Positions 35,670-48,060 of a DNA stretch of 64,000 nucleotides are shown here, one piece after another. Each line of letters starts with the position of its first letter. Positions within the stretch are counted from its first letter, which is position 1. The stretch spans positions 558,001-622,000 of the forward strand of contig JAYWVB010000014.1 in the NCBI GenBank assembly GCA_039881045.1, in the 5' to 3' direction. A program made the position numbers and the translations under genes. This DNA comes from Chaetomium olivaceum (taxonomy: Eukaryota > Ascomycota > Sordariomycetes > Sordariales > Chaetomiaceae). The notes beneath the pieces were generated by a model. The model searched no databases and was not told the origin of the DNA. It worked only from the letters and a program-made list of their open reading frames with translations.

Positions 35670-38558
35670 TTTCTGTCTCCGCAGACGCGCAGACAGACGC
35701 AAGCAAAGTGCGTGCAGCACGAGCAAATGGTTTTGCCCGGTTTTAGCGTTGGTGCCAAATGAAGCGGGACAGTTTAAGGAGTCGAACAAGCTCTCTGCTC
35801 AGCAAAAGCAGTAGACCGCGGTCGGTCGAGATGAGACAGAAAAGCGCCGACTCTGCGGCGGTGCAGCGCCCTCGAAGTTCCCTATTTGCGTGGTGCTAAA
35901 ACCGAGAAATCGATTGGCGGTTGGTGGTATCAATGGGCCAATTCGATTGGCATTTTGTGCTGCGATTCTCGGTGTCGGGAATCCGGCGTGCTGATTGATC
36001 GCCTGCCGTCGGGTTTTACACTCGCAACTGTGACGGTGATGTTGGGGTCGCGACGAGCTACTGCGAAGCCTGAATCGTGGGCCTTGTTTACTCGCGCCGC
36101 ACCCGCAGGACAATGCGTCCTAAAAAGTTCGGGGGGGCGGACTCGGTATACGGCAGAAACTGGAGGTCGGAGGATAGCCCTGCGCTCCGTGCGGATCGCT
36201 CTCCCGTCGCGCGACGGTGGAGAGGGGGGGGGGGGAAGACGGCGGTGAGGTGGGAAGGGAGGTTTGAGGAGCTGGGAGCGGAGAGCCAATGGGTTTGTTG
36301 TCGATGTGGGTGATGTTTGGCGCTCTTGCCCGCGCTGCCCGTTTCTCGGCTGGGGTTCCTTCCCCAGTTCCCTCCTGCCCGCAACTCGGCCAAGGTGTTG
36401 GGCAACATGTGCTCTGCCGCATACAGTGGGAATTTTGGCTCAAGCTGTTACAGGCCGCGCCGTTAGCGCCATGTAGAGAGATACATTGCTTGCCCCCCAA
36501 TTTCCGCTGGTCTGACACGTACCAGCCTGGTCAGTTTCTACCTCGAAACCCTTTAATTCCCCCAGCTCCAAGCCACTCTCCAGCGCCTGCCGTTGCCGCA
36601 TTTCAAGCACACCCTTTCATTCAGTCCATCTCTGCATACGCGGCTGTCAACAATGGTGGTCGTCAGCGAGGTGCCATTGAATGAACTGCGAGCCTCGCCA
36701 AGATTAAACTCGAGGAAACGTCGCGTTTTGAACAGCAGCCCACGCGCCAACGACCCTCGTTCATCCCAACAGCTTGCCTTCAGATGCATGAAGACCATAA
36801 ATATCTGGATACGACTTCGTACTGACCAGCATCCCTCTTCCTCAAGTTCTAGCGGTCAACCCGTATCCTGACAAGACCCGACAATACCTATGTACTCACA
36901 GCCTCGGGCTGACGAGTTCATATCACTCAAGATGATGAATTGCAATCACAAACAACTGCATCCCACTCACTAAACATCACTGCCTCGCCCAACCAGTTCT
37001 CCATCACGAAGCCCGCCCTCTCAGTCTGATGTTTCGAGGCATCTGCGAGCATGATTGGATCTTCGAGGACTGTTTTGCAGATCCTCGTCGCAGTGCCAAG
37101 CGATCCGTCCATCCAGCACACTGTGTGTCTTGACCCCTAACAGCTAGCGCCTCCGTACCTGAGCCAAGCGGGATTGAGACATGGTTCAGGGGTATCCGTT
37201 TGCAATGCGGTGGACCATTTTCACATCAGTGAGCAAAGAACCCCTCCAGGACACCGACAGAGGGATATCAAAAACGGTTTCGGCAAAGGGGCGGTCGAGT
37301 TGTACATCATGGTGATACGATGCACAGAATAAGTAGGTCTGTTTTGAGTTGTGCCGACTACGCCCGTGGCGCTGGCATAATCTCATCCTTTCGGGAACCA
37401 TCCGAGAGAGCAGGGACCGACGAAAGGGTTGCGGCAACCGAGGGATTCACAATCCAACCTCGAAACTTTGGGGGCAAAACGCCAGTTCGTCTGTATGGCC
37501 CGGTATCGCCGACTAGGCGGCATGGCACGATGTCGAATGGCTGACAAGGGAATCCGCACATGGCGCACAGCGATAAACCCATCCCATCCCCCAACTTTTC
37601 CATCCAGCCATCCCAGGCTAATATGAACCGCACGGCGGCACGCATTGATGTCGGAGATGAGGCGCATATCGAAACGCAGGGATCCAGCAACGAGCTGACG
37701 GCATCCCCACGGGTCCCGTCCAAAGCGGCATCGCCGTGGAACGAGTCGCGCAGTCAGGCATCCCCATCGGTGCCCATCGTTCCCTTTCGGAATTGCGGCT
37801 GATCTCACGGTGGAGTCCCTTGCCTGAACGAGCCAGAAAGCAGAGAGGTCACGTCCCAACCCTGGAACTTCCAGAAAGCGTGGCATCACCCATCCCATCC
37901 CATCCCATCCCTCGGCGGCGCCCACACCCCTGTCCGCCCATCCCATCCCATCGCGCACATCGCAGCGGGCAGCACTTCAGGATCTGGAGCCCGAAAACTG
38001 GGCTGCCTGAAAAGCGCCGTCAGGGGCCCAAAAGAAGTGCCAGTTTCCCCCTTGCAGCAAGCGTGCACCCGCAGCTGCAGGAACGGCAAGATGAGGTAAG
38101 ATCGGAGATTGAAAAAAAAAAGCACAGATCGAACCGGCAGGAGATCGAGCACTGTTCCCAATATTCGGATGCACATTCCCGACATCTGGCGGACGAGGCG
38201 TCTCGCACGCGCCCGCCCGTGGATCTGGTCAATATATTACAGGTAACGGGTATGTATTACCGCGTTCAGGTATGACGTGCCTCCGTAACACCGTGTCCGA
38301 CGGCGTGGGAACAGCTTTGCTTTTGAAAATGCGAGTTTTGAATGTGATCTGTTTGTGGCTAGGATGGGGGAACCCCAACCCACAGGTGAGAAAAGCAAAA
38401 CAGCAATTCACGTATGCAAGGGCCGGCCACACTCGCCCGCTATCACACAACCTTGTCTGAGACTGTTGCACTCTTCGGGAGCGGACATGATCTAAAATAA
38501 TGCTGCCCAACCCAGGGTTACTCACAATCCATCCTCTTTTTCGACACATATCTACAGA
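35670..38558. other. Long intergenic region
   Basis: About 2.9 kb between two minus-strand genes: kinase promoter on the left, GWT1 3' side on the right. A plus-strand frame from ATG 36652 (VVVSEVPLNELRASPRLN...) reaches 36871 but has no known domain. CATCC arrays lie at 37891-37952. The stretch 36100-36300 is G-rich with a run of nine G at 36225-36233. No gene is supported. Confidence 0.5.
37891..37952. repeat. CATCC pentanucleotide arrays
   Basis: Two short arrays of CATCC (four units at 37891-37910, about three at 37938-37952) separated by a G/C-rich spacer. Simple-sequence DNA outside genes. Confidence 0.85.
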
Positions 38559-40168
38559 TTACAGTTTGATGGTGATATTGTACATGTCCAACCCGACGGC
38601 AACACCCGTCAACACCGCCATATACGCACCCAGTATTCCCATCGTCGGGATCCTGCCTACATCCAGCGTGCGCACTGTCATGTTGACGAGCCCCGTCAGG
38701 AGGTTAGCCAGAAGAAAGATGGCCAGGCCATTGCGGTTATACGCCTTCAGCACACGACTCGTCGCCGTCTCGTAGGCCTCCTTCTCTGCCTTCGCGTCCT
38801 GCGCCTTGTAGAATGCCGGGAACAGAAGCGTGTCGACCAAGGCAAAGGACAGCATGAGCGCACTGTTAGAGGCCACTACCCACAGTATGTAGGGCAGGTT
38901 AGCCAATCGCCGCGACACCGTCAGCCCTGCACCGTATGTGTAGTCGGTGCAAAGGAGGTAGAGGGTTATCCAGACCGCCGACCACCCGGCCAGTCTGAGC
39001 ACTAGCGCACGGCGTCTGGAGCCAGTGGTCCCGGTCGCGCCGTCTCGGGGGACGAGGCTCCTCGGTAGGACGAGCATGCCCGTGTCTTGGCCGGCAAGGA
39101 AGATGGCGAGGTACCCAAAAAAGCTAAAGATACCCTCTCTGTTCATGGACAAGAGGTCGGTCCTCGGCCCCGCCAGGATGTAAGCCTTCAGTTCCGTCGT
39201 TTCCAAAATGACCTTACAAGACACCAAGCAGGATGGCTAGCCCGGCATACGACGGCACCAACTTGAGCGCCGACTGGAAGAGCGCCACGAAAGGTGGCAG
39301 AAAGCCCAGGGTAAAGAAGAAATTCCAGTGCACGCCATACTCGGTCACGTGTTCGGCATAGTCCAGCCCCTTGACACTGAGCAGCCTCACAACGCCCAAA
39401 GCGAGGAGCGGCAGAGAGTGGCGCAACGACCGCACCAGCCTGGTAGCTAGTGGTGTGGCTCGGCCGTCGGCGCGCTCCTTGAGCAGAGGCCGAGAGGCGA
39501 CAACACCGGCGGAGTAGACAAACGACCCGACACCCATGTCCATGAGAGAAGTGCCCCAGGTTTCCACCTTGGCGTACCGGCGCGGGAACAGGCGAAAGTC
39601 GACCGCGAGGATGCATATGCAGGTGACGACCATCATATTGCCGCGGTAGTTGGTCAGAAAGGGCTTGGTGGAGAGGGCGCCGGGTGGAACCGGCGACGTC
39701 TTGGGCTGCGCATTGGGCGGGAGCTGGGGCTTTTTCCTGCGCGACGAGTTGTCCGAAGGGCTGAAATAGACTGCGGCGGCGGGCACCAGGAGGAGGATGT
39801 TGAGTAGGAGAGGCACGCTTGAGTAGAGTGTGACGGAGAGCAAGAGGGCGCCCACATTGAGAAGGAAGTCGACGACAAAGGCTAGGGGGTTGTACGGCTT
39901 GAAAAAAGTCTGTCGAGCTTGGAGGGCGGACCAGAGGAGGGAAACGACCTGTGTGACGAGTTGGATCAGCGACATTCCCGTGATAGCCTCGCCTCGTCCG
40001 ATAGTTCTGTCTGATAGCTCATACCGGTGCCACTGCGCAAACCTGGGCAATCTCCACCACGGATCCGCCCGAAAGGTTTGAAACAAAGTCCTCCTTCAAT
40101 TGTTTGTAGCTCGGCGATGCTGCTGCCTCTGCCGCAGCCGCCGCCAGATCGTCGGCCAGATTAGCCAT
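38559..40168 (-). CDS. GWT1: GPI-anchor inositol acyltransferase Gwt1
   Basis: ER multi-pass enzyme that acylates the inositol of GlcN-PI early in GPI-anchor synthesis (PIG-W family). Exons 40168-40025 and 39948-38559, 76-nt intron, about 511 residues. The N-terminus contains YKQLKEDFVSNLSGG, the intron falls in AVAP|VVSLLWSALQARQTF, and the protein then alternates hydrophobic helices with short loops. Family blocks: NYRGNMMVVTCICILAVDF, RRYAKVETWGTSLMDMGVGS, GVHWNFFFTLGFLPPFVALF, MNREGIFSFFGYLAIFLAGQ, LPYILWVVASNSALMLSF and NRNGLAIFLLANLLTGLVN. One break at about 39214-39222: GVL then stop, while the shifted frame continues SCKVILETTELKAYILAGPR; two missing bases (CT) or one extra base would explain it. 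GWT1 is essential in studied fungi, so a true null is unlikely. Confidence 0.93.
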
Positions 40169-41203
40169 GATGGCGAAACGAATAACGGATTGGGCAGGAG
40201 GAGGGAGCGAAATCGGCGTTCCAATTTTCAAGATGACATCCCCTCAACAAAACGATCCGGCGGAAGTCGCGACGGATGTCGGGTTCCGGCAGTCCACGTA
40301 ATTGTCGGGCGAGTGAGAAGTGACGAAGGAGTTGTTGTCAGTCCCGCGATGCCAGCTTGCGACTTCCCGATAAGGTCGCCAGTCGTCAAGGTGTGGCCCA
40401 TCTAGCCAATAGCAAGCCCCAGAAGCTCTCCAGGCTCCCAATGACCCCACACCAGCTTCCTCCCTGTCACATTCCGGCATCAGAAACCCTCATTCCAAAT
40501 CCAAACCCAATCGTCAACTTTGAACTCGTTGAGTTTGAGTTGAGTTTGAGTTCGCATCAAACTGTGCCAGAGAACCAGAGAGAACAAGCAATAATTCTTA
40601 TTACTTTCGCTTCTATGAAATCCCCTTTGATCCAAAGCTACACACTCAACCCTTTCAAACACTTAACAACTGCTGCGTTTGAACCTCGGTTCCGAAATTC
40701 AGGATGCTGCAAACAAAATGCTGTCAGTGGCGTGCTTGGGTTTTTTTCTTTGTCCTCTATCCCGGACTGCGCCGGCACGACGGGAGGCTGCACAGCTCAG
40801 GAGGCCAGTGACGACGCTCTGAAACGTGCAGCATGCCGTGATTCCCCCTATCTTTTCTGAGGGATAGTCACACCTTTGCACGCCTCAGTCTTTGTCCACT
40901 GTCCACTTACTCCGAGCGTGATGAGTCGCCCACAGCTTTGTCTCACACTATTGCCTCTGGCTGACTCACCGGGGATACCTGCTTTGAGAGCAGGCTTCTT
41001 TCAATGCCGAAGAAAGCGGTTAAGTACAAAAGCAGGCGTCGCCGCCAGCCACGCCGCCACCCTCGTGTCGCCGGCATGTTCACCACTTGGAAAATTGCAC
41101 TCAACATTTCCAGTAATAATCTCACCGGAGTGTTGAATCAACCAAACGCAGGAGGCACTTGACCGAACCTTGCAGTTGTTGTTACCACACACCATCATAC
41201 AGG
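40169..41203. other. Divergent intergenic region (GWT1 / BTB-like gene)
   Basis: About 1 kb carrying both promoters. A repeated TTGAGTTTGAGTT element occurs at about 40528-40551. No coding sequence is recognised. Confidence 0.55.
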
Positions 41204-42440
41204 ATGGAGACAGAGGCTCGATCTCGACCCGAGTTGCGTCCGGTTTGGACCGGCCATGGCGACCAACCCCAGCCCTCTCCCAGGACCACCGCGCTCTCTA
41301 CGACAAGCCCTCTGTTCTCGGCCTCCCTGAACTTGCCCAGCCCTATGCACCCCATATCGCCCGGCTACGACCCCATGAGAGCGCACGAGCGAGCTTTGGT
41401 GGACAAGCTGGACCGGCTCGACCATCCGGGGCGGCGCGAATCTCAACTGTCGCCAACCACGGCCCGCTCGCTCTCCCATAACCGAGCAAGCTCCAGATGT
41501 TAGACGCGGTTCTACCGCTAGCTTGCCCTTGCCCCGCGCCCCCGCCCCCTCCCCGCTGTCTCCTACGCTCATGCAGTACACCGGCCCGCAGACACTCGCT
41601 GCCCGGACGAGAGAAATCCTACTCGGGGATATGCCTGATGGTCTACCGCGTTCGCCGTTAGCATTATCCAGCGGCAGCGCCATCGATGAGCGCCGCCAGT
41701 CGCTCCCGCCACCGCCCCCCAGTGCACGGCGCAACAGCCAACAAATCCGAAATGACCTCCGGCAATGGGGCCATGTGTACTATGGCGACAGCACCATAGC
41801 CGACTGCTTCGTGTCGGCCGTGTCGGCCGTGACTCTTCGAAGAAACAGCGAAAGCTCCTCAACGGACGGCGATGGGGTGCCCGCGGAACGGTCGTCCGAA
41901 GGGAGCAACCAGGTTACCATCCGTGTACGCGTGAGGCCGTGCGCGCTCAACCGGGTGCCTTTTCTCCTTAAGCGGACATTGGATATGGACGCGCTCAGGG
42001 CTACCATTCCGGAGCTTCCGTCCATGTCGGCTGGGCCACGGAGGCGTGCCAGCGAGGGTCCTATCGTTCCTACCCGCAGCCCTCTTCCAACGAGCAGGCG
42101 GCGTTCGTCGGTGGCGGCCAGCGCCAAACATGGTCTAGGCCTCGACAGGTCCCATGTCCAGAACACAAATACAGTGCCGATCCGTCAGTGTAGTTCTCCA
42201 GCAACCTTGATCGACCCCGCAGCTAACAAGTTCCTCTTAGATGCCCCTTATGCAAGCGCGTACTTCCCCGTCCTGGCCGTGATTCTCTCTTCGGGCCACA
42301 TTGAGAAGGGCGACATAATCGACCTGCCCATGCCCAACCCCAAGGCCTGGCCCAGGACGGTGGCACACGTTTATACCGGCCAGGGAGAGCTCACCGAGGC
42401 GATCAAACAGAACATCGAGTATCTCGGAGGTAAAGTGTGA
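41204..42440 (+). CDS. Fungal BTB/POZ-like protein
   Basis: Role unknown; the fold suggests protein-protein interaction. Start METEARSRPELRPV at 41204, about 412 residues after repair. The first 130 residues are disordered (Ser/Pro-rich). The middle holds QWGHVYYGDSTIADCFVSAV and VTIRVRVRPCALNRVPFLLK. The C-terminal 75 residues resemble a BTB-like domain of fungal proteins: KFLLDAPYASAYFPVLAVIL, then SSGHIEKGDIIDLPMPNPKA and VAHVYTGQGELTEAIKQNIE, ending YLGGKV. One break near 41470-41503: the first frame stops at 41501-41503, while the frame with one base fewer (or two more) reads RRGSTASLPLPRAPAPSPLS onward. No intron is needed. I base the BTB suggestion on the C-terminal pattern only. Confidence 0.6.
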
Positions 42441-43115
42441 GATACGAGTGGGGGAGGTACAAAATCATTCTTCTTCTTTGCCGTCATCGCTCACATGACC
42501 TGGGACGGCACCTCTGCTTTGACTACTAATCGACCCCTCTCATGTACTTTTTGTATGACGGGCTTTGTCCTGGCTTCTGCAGTATGTCTTTGATGGCGAA
42601 TACATTCCTAGTGAGAACCCGCGTTTACCTTTCTGTCATGTAAGGCGCGCTGACTGGAATATGTGCTCGTTGTTTGTCGAGAAGCCGTGCTCGAGTTATG
42701 GCCGATTGCGAGTTATCTCCTGGGACCAAACGCTCGTCGGAGTGGGCATATAGGACCTGCGTGGCGTGAGAGTAAGCTTCTCGCCCCTCAGATGCCTGAT
42801 CTTAAGATCGATGTTCTGGGTCTTCCGTCTGATCTAGCAAGTGGCACAATTAGGACCTCAACGCCAGCTGACCCTGAGTCAATGCCACATTCGATCAGCC
42901 CAGATCCGGCTTCCCCCTCACTTTCAACGACCAGGACTACGAGGGCCACCCAACTCCCCTCGTGTGTATATATCTATGCCAACGAGCGTGCAGGGTGACT
43001 GCCCGCTTTCTGACTTGGCTGCCATGGACACTGTCCACACCACGATCTCGGTGAATGCGATGTCGAAGCTGAGCCAACCCATCAAAACAGCAACTGGAAC
43101 GGACAACACTGAGTC
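42441..43115. other. Intergenic
   Basis: About 675 bp between two plus-strand genes. A short frame containing YVFDGEYIPSENP at about 42580 has no family match that I know. Otherwise nothing. Confidence 0.5.
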
Positions 43116-44886
43116 ATGCCAATGAGCAACGCTCCCGGCCGTCGTCCTCCTCTCTCCACCTCGGTCTCGGCTCCGAATATCTTCTGCCGGCCGATGGAGC
43201 CCGCGCCCGCACCGTTGGTATACATCAACGGCTGGAATGGCGTCGGAAAGGAGACGGTAGCCGAGTACCTGACGCTTCTCCTTGGTAACGACAACGCACT
43301 GCTCGTCGACGTCCGCAGCGTTGGCCGGGAGGCTGCTAGCAGCAGTAGTTGCTGCAGCGGCGGGCGCCCCTCCAAACACAAACACCGTCGCCGGCACGAG
43401 CACCACCCCCTCTTGACTCCCGAACACCCTCGATATTTCTCGCCCGATTTCGACGCCGACGTCCACGATTTTAGTCCCCTGCCGTCGCCCTCCTTCTCGA
43501 CCTCCTCTTGCTCCTCACCCCCCTCCCGCTCCGCCTCCTTCTCCTCCGCCTCCACCTCCGCCACATCCACCTCTTCCACGTCAGCAACCCCAACCGCCAC
43601 CAAACCCACCTCGTCCATCCCCTCATTCACCACAACCCTCCCCTCATTCACAACAATCCTCTCCCCAACTCCCTCGACCACCACCCCCTTAACCCCCACA
43701 ACCACAACCCCCCTACCCCCGACCAACACAGCCCCCACAACCACAACCACAACCACAAACACAACCACAAACACAACCACAAACACAAACACAAACACAA
43801 ACACAAACCACCACCACCACAACCCCTTACACCAGTGACCCCACCCCGCCCTGCAGCAGCGACAACCTCGCCGCGCTGCTCACACGCCCGCCCAACGGCG
43901 CCCGCATCGCTGTCCTGCCCGCCTGCTGCCCCGACACGGCGGCGGGGCGGGCCGCGCTGCGGACCTTTGAGGCGGCTGCGGCGAGGGCGGGGAGGTTGTT
44001 TGTCGGGGTTGTTTTGCGGTGTAGGAATTCGGAAGGGGGTGGGGAGGGTTGTGGTGGTGGTTGTGGTGGTGGTGGTGGTGGTTTGAGTACGCGTGTGGGT
44101 GTTGGTGGTGGTGGTGGTGGTGGTGCTGCTGCTGCTGCTGCTGCTACTTGTAAGGCGGGGAGGGGGGGTGGGGTGGGTGGTGATGCGGGTACGGGTAATG
44201 TTGCTAGTGTTGGAGGTGTGAGTGCTGGTGTGGGCGTGCCGATGGGCAGGGTCGCGATGGCGAGGGGGAGGGTGGCTAGTGTGGGGAGGTTGGACTCGGT
44301 TCTGATGTCATCGTTGTCGTCGTTTTCGTTGTCGTCTGGCCGGTCGGGTGAGGCGGTGGAGGATGGCGGAGGGAAGGGTTATGGTGACGGTCGTGATGCT
44401 GGTGGTGAAGGAGGAAAAGGAGAGAGGCCGACGAGTGCGTCTTATATGCGGGGGGATACCGGAGGGTATGGCCAGGCGAGAGAGAGGCAGTTCAGCCTGT
44501 CAGGTGCTGGGACTGAGACCGGTGGCGGGACTGGGACTGGGCCTGGGCCGGAAACAGGTGTATGTTGGGCTCGGGGTGGAGATCCGGAGTTGGGCCTGGC
44601 AAGGCCCACGAAGGCCGGCCTAACCGTTGATGCCTCATGTCTGCCGCCGTTCGAGGTGGCGTTGCAGATTATCGGGTTCGTCAAGGGGCTCCAGGCGGAG
44701 AGAGACGCCGAGCTGTGCAGCACTATTTGTAGTGCTGCCACGACGCCCGGGGAAGCGCTCGGGGGAGGGGAAGCTGGAAGCGCCACCCGAGGGGAAGTGA
44801 GGGTGATGTCTTATACCTGTGTGGCTGGCTCTGGCTCGCGGTCCTCCTCCTCAGCGGGGCCCCCCCGAGGGCGAGGGACGGGCTAA
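43116..44886 (+). CDS. P-loop NTPase/kinase-like protein with hypervariable low-complexity insertions
   Basis: N-terminus MPMSNAPGRRPPLSTS, then LVYINGWNGVGKETVAEYL, a Walker A-like loop of the GxxGVGKxT kind seen in small fungal P-loop kinases (residues 34-47), and LLVDVRSVGRE. A Ser/Thr/Pro-rich stretch from about 43480 ends in an Asn/Thr repeat made by an ACAAAC-type array (43730-43810). The frame there ends TGA at 43837, but the frame shifted by one continues TPYTSDPTPPCSSDNLAALL and IAVLPACCPDTAAGRAALRT, then GRLFVGVVLRCRN, which look like later core elements of the same fold. A Gly/Ala-rich insert follows (GGT and GCT runs, 44052-44146), then TVDASCLPPFEVALQIIGFV near the end. Together the inserts outweigh the core. 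Substrate unknown. It may be a rapidly evolving or decaying gene; repeat-length error is equally possible. Confidence 0.55.
43730..43820 (+). repeat. ACAAAC/ACAACC hexanucleotide array inside a coding region
   Basis: Imperfect tandem hexamers encoding Thr/Asn repeats in the P-loop protein. The frame changes here, so repeat-number variation or miscalling probably sets the downstream frame. Confidence 0.85.
44052..44146 (+). repeat. GGT/GCT trinucleotide runs encoding Gly and Ala tracts
   Basis: Two GGT arrays and an adjoining GCT array (44124-44144) in frame within the P-loop protein, giving polyglycine followed by polyalanine. Confidence 0.85.
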
Positions 44887-47576
44887 GGGCGGCATGTCTG
44901 ACCCTCCACGATTCACTACCGAGGCCAACGAGCCACGCCGCGCGCTTAACGGGTTCTATTGGCTTCCCCTCACCGACCAGGAAGCGAGACCAACCAGACC
45001 TGCGAGAGCCACACCGGTCACGAAGCCACACCGCCTCGAGGGCACAAGACCAGGCCGGGTATATCGGCAGCGCACCCGTACGGCGTATTATATTGCGGAG
45101 TGCGTCCTGCCTTGTTTTGTTTCACAACCTTCTGCAGGAAAGGGACGGGCCGTCTGAGACACACGTCCAAGCAAGGGTGAGAGACCATATCACATGATGC
45201 TCCAGGGGGATGACCGGCCTTGGCCTCTGTTCGGGCCGGAGCGGCCTCCGGCTCCTTTCGCTGCTCACCTTACTCCTAGTTGGGCGTGTACGACGCGGTG
45301 AGGCCAGACCGAGGTCAACCTATCCCGTTATATGGCCAGGGTCAAAATCGTTAACCATTTTGGTCTGGGGTTGTTCGTTGGCCGTACCGGGCCCTCACTT
45401 AGCTCGCCCCGAACGTTCACGACCCTCCAGCCGTCCTATACATACCGGACTAGGGAACGGAAGGTCACCCCCGGCACGGCATCTCGCAGATTCAACCACG
45501 ATAGCCGCAGGAAGGCCCCCAGGTTACGCCACGGGTGCAGTAGACGAGTGGGGAGCATGGCCGGGGAAGGTGTCTACATGAGCCGGATCTTGGCTATGGC
45601 AGGGGGTGCGTGTCATGTAAGGGACGGATTGCGTACCCATGGTTTGCTTTGGGTGTGTGTATCTGCACGGCATGCTGGTGTCGGTGTCGGCATTGGGGCT
45701 TACTCGAGGAAAAAGTCTTTCATATTCTCATGGAAGTGGTGATATCCGAACATGGAGGCATAGAATGAGAACCCTAGACTATAAAATGCTTCAATCGTAA
45801 TGTACCGCATGTGAACAACCTCCTCCAGTCCCATCTCTGCGTATGTGCTCGTCTTGGTGTTGACAGACACAACTGGGGCCAGTGGTTCGATAACTATGTC
45901 ATACTCATAGCCAACCTGCCATCTTAACTCACATCCTGCCAACTTCCCAGGACCGGGTCTGCCACGTCTCATCAACATCCAACTACCCCACGAACTGCTT
46001 TCCAACACTGACAATAACCAAGTTCCGTTCCCTGTCATGCATACCACTCACATCCACTTCGAATGCCTCCTCATATGGAACACTCCGTGGCAACGCCTAT
46101 CGACGATATCCACCTCTCCACATTCACGAGCTAACAACGACAGTACATTCGCAGTACATAAGGTACATCGACGGTACCTCACACGACAAATGCACCTGGA
46201 CAGACAAGGCGAACCAAAAAAAGCAAGAGTAATCTCCGCAACCCCCCCCCAGGCCCTCCGATCCTCCGACGCGGGCCGAAGCCACAGCATCAAAAAAGGA
46301 ACCCGGCGGGGTCAACTCCACACGAAGGGGGCGATCATCAATCATCAAGGTCGAGCAGGGGAAGGGGAGTGGGGGAGTGTGAAAGCCAAACCAGGCGAAC
46401 CGAACCGAACCAACAACAAGAAGCCGATCCCCCATGATCCAAGATGGCGCAACTCAACCGCACGCAACGCAAGCAACAAGCAAGCAATTGCTCTCCAAGA
46501 ACCCCCTCTCCCAGGGCCCCATCGCAATCTTGTTGCGAGTCGCGCGGCTCCACGGGCGGTGCGACGCTGCAACGGGTGCTGCAACCTCGGAATTTGCTAC
46601 GCTTACACTTGGGTGTGTCTGTGGGGATGGAAACACTGGGAAGTACGGTGGTATGGTGACAAACTCACTCATTCTCGAAAGCAGGCGGCGGCAAGTCCCT
46701 TTCTCGCTTTTGCCTTGATTTCAGAAAGCCACCAGACTTTCGCTTCCCCAGTTTCCAGCCCTCCATGCTGTTGTGCAAGGCGACCCAAGAGGAAGTAAAA
46801 ATCAAGTTTATGCTCCGACTTCGTATCACTTGACATGTCGTGAGACTCGATCAGCATGTCTCCAGATTACACTATCAGCATTGGAAAGCTGAAACCGATG
46901 TGGAAGTGGGGGATGAATCCGCACTTGGTATCTTGAGTCTTTTAATTCACCCACCATCCCGGCTCCTCAACTGCAAGAGCGAAAAGCAAGATAACAAAGA
47001 TCTCACATTTCCCAGTTTTCCTCACGGCCTCTGGTTACAATCTGCAACCCCCCCAGCAGACCAGATATCGTAGATAGATCTCTCCTCCAGGCTATCATCG
47101 ATTCCTTGATCGATTCCTCGGAGAAGCACCGTCCACAACCCATCCATGAGGTGATTGATCCCTTCGTGCATCCCCAACCCGCTCCCTGCTCGCTCGCACA
47201 TACTTGCCGCATCCAAACAAAACCGAGAGAGGCAATTGCCGCAAGGGTTGGCGTGCCCAATCGAATCACACATACATAGCAACACCTCGCCGCGTTTCCT
47301 AGTATGGGCGGAAACATGGGCCATGGACATGGACATGGTGAGTTGCCCCTGCCGCTGCCCGCTTCAAAACACGCAGGACCCTTTTTTTTATTTAATTCTC
47401 GCTCCTTTTCCTCCCCGTCGCCTCCCGTACCCGGCCAATCACCCCCGCCCTGTCCGTGCTGGGGCGGCTGGAAGTTCAAGTTTGGTAGGTTAAACGCGCT
47501 CGACCCGCTCATGCGACGGGCTGCAGTGTGAAAAGCGGTTGATTGCGTGCATGACGGCACACCAGGGTCCAGACAC

Positions 47577-47628
47577 CACAACACACACACACACACACAC
47601 GCACACAGGACTTGATTTGAACTGCCAC

Positions 47629-47657
<29 letters not shown>
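47577..47657. repeat. CA dinucleotide array followed by a 29-base A run
   Basis: CA repeat at about 47577-47607, then 21 bases of ordinary sequence, then A29 at 47629-47657. The A run could be a retroposed poly(A) tail or simple slippage; no reverse-transcriptase frame or target-site duplication is seen. Confidence 0.85.
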
Positions 47658-47659
<2 letters not shown>

Positions 47660-48002
47660 AAAACCGGAGGGGATAGGTAGAAACGCCATCACACAATCGA
47701 CCACGGAAAGAAAGAAAGAAAGGGTGTGGGAGATGTCAAAAAATTCTGCATAATTAAAATGCAACTTGTGTGTGTCCATGTTTCCCAAAAATGGAAAATC
47801 TACAAATCACCTTCCCAGGTTTATTTTATTCCGCGCTGCTGCTGCAAAACCGCTCATCATCAACCACCGAGACACCACACACACTCCAAAACCAGAACCA
47901 AACACCGAACACCCACCAAACACAACACCACCTCACCCGAAAAACGACAAAACACCCTGCTAGTCCGGCGCGGCTAAGTTAAGTAACCAATTCACACCCG
48001 GC

Positions 48003-48060
48003 TTTGTTTCGTTTCGTTTCGTTTTTGCGTCTGCGTTTGCGGTTGCGTTTGCGTTTTCGT
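48003..48060. repeat. TTTCG pentamers and GCGTTT hexamers
   Basis: GTTTCG repeated three to four times, then GCGTTTGCG-type units. Simple-sequence DNA. Confidence 0.8.

Noticed and set aside
43508..44086. Leu/His/Pro-rich frame overlapping the P-loop gene
   Set aside because: Low-complexity reading of the same repeat DNA in a third frame, starting at a non-ATG codon.
46037..47788. Long frames on both strands (up to 261 codons) in the gene-free stretch
   Set aside because: They run through CA, A29 and other simple sequence, have no domain-like blocks, and codon use resembles random GC-balanced DNA.
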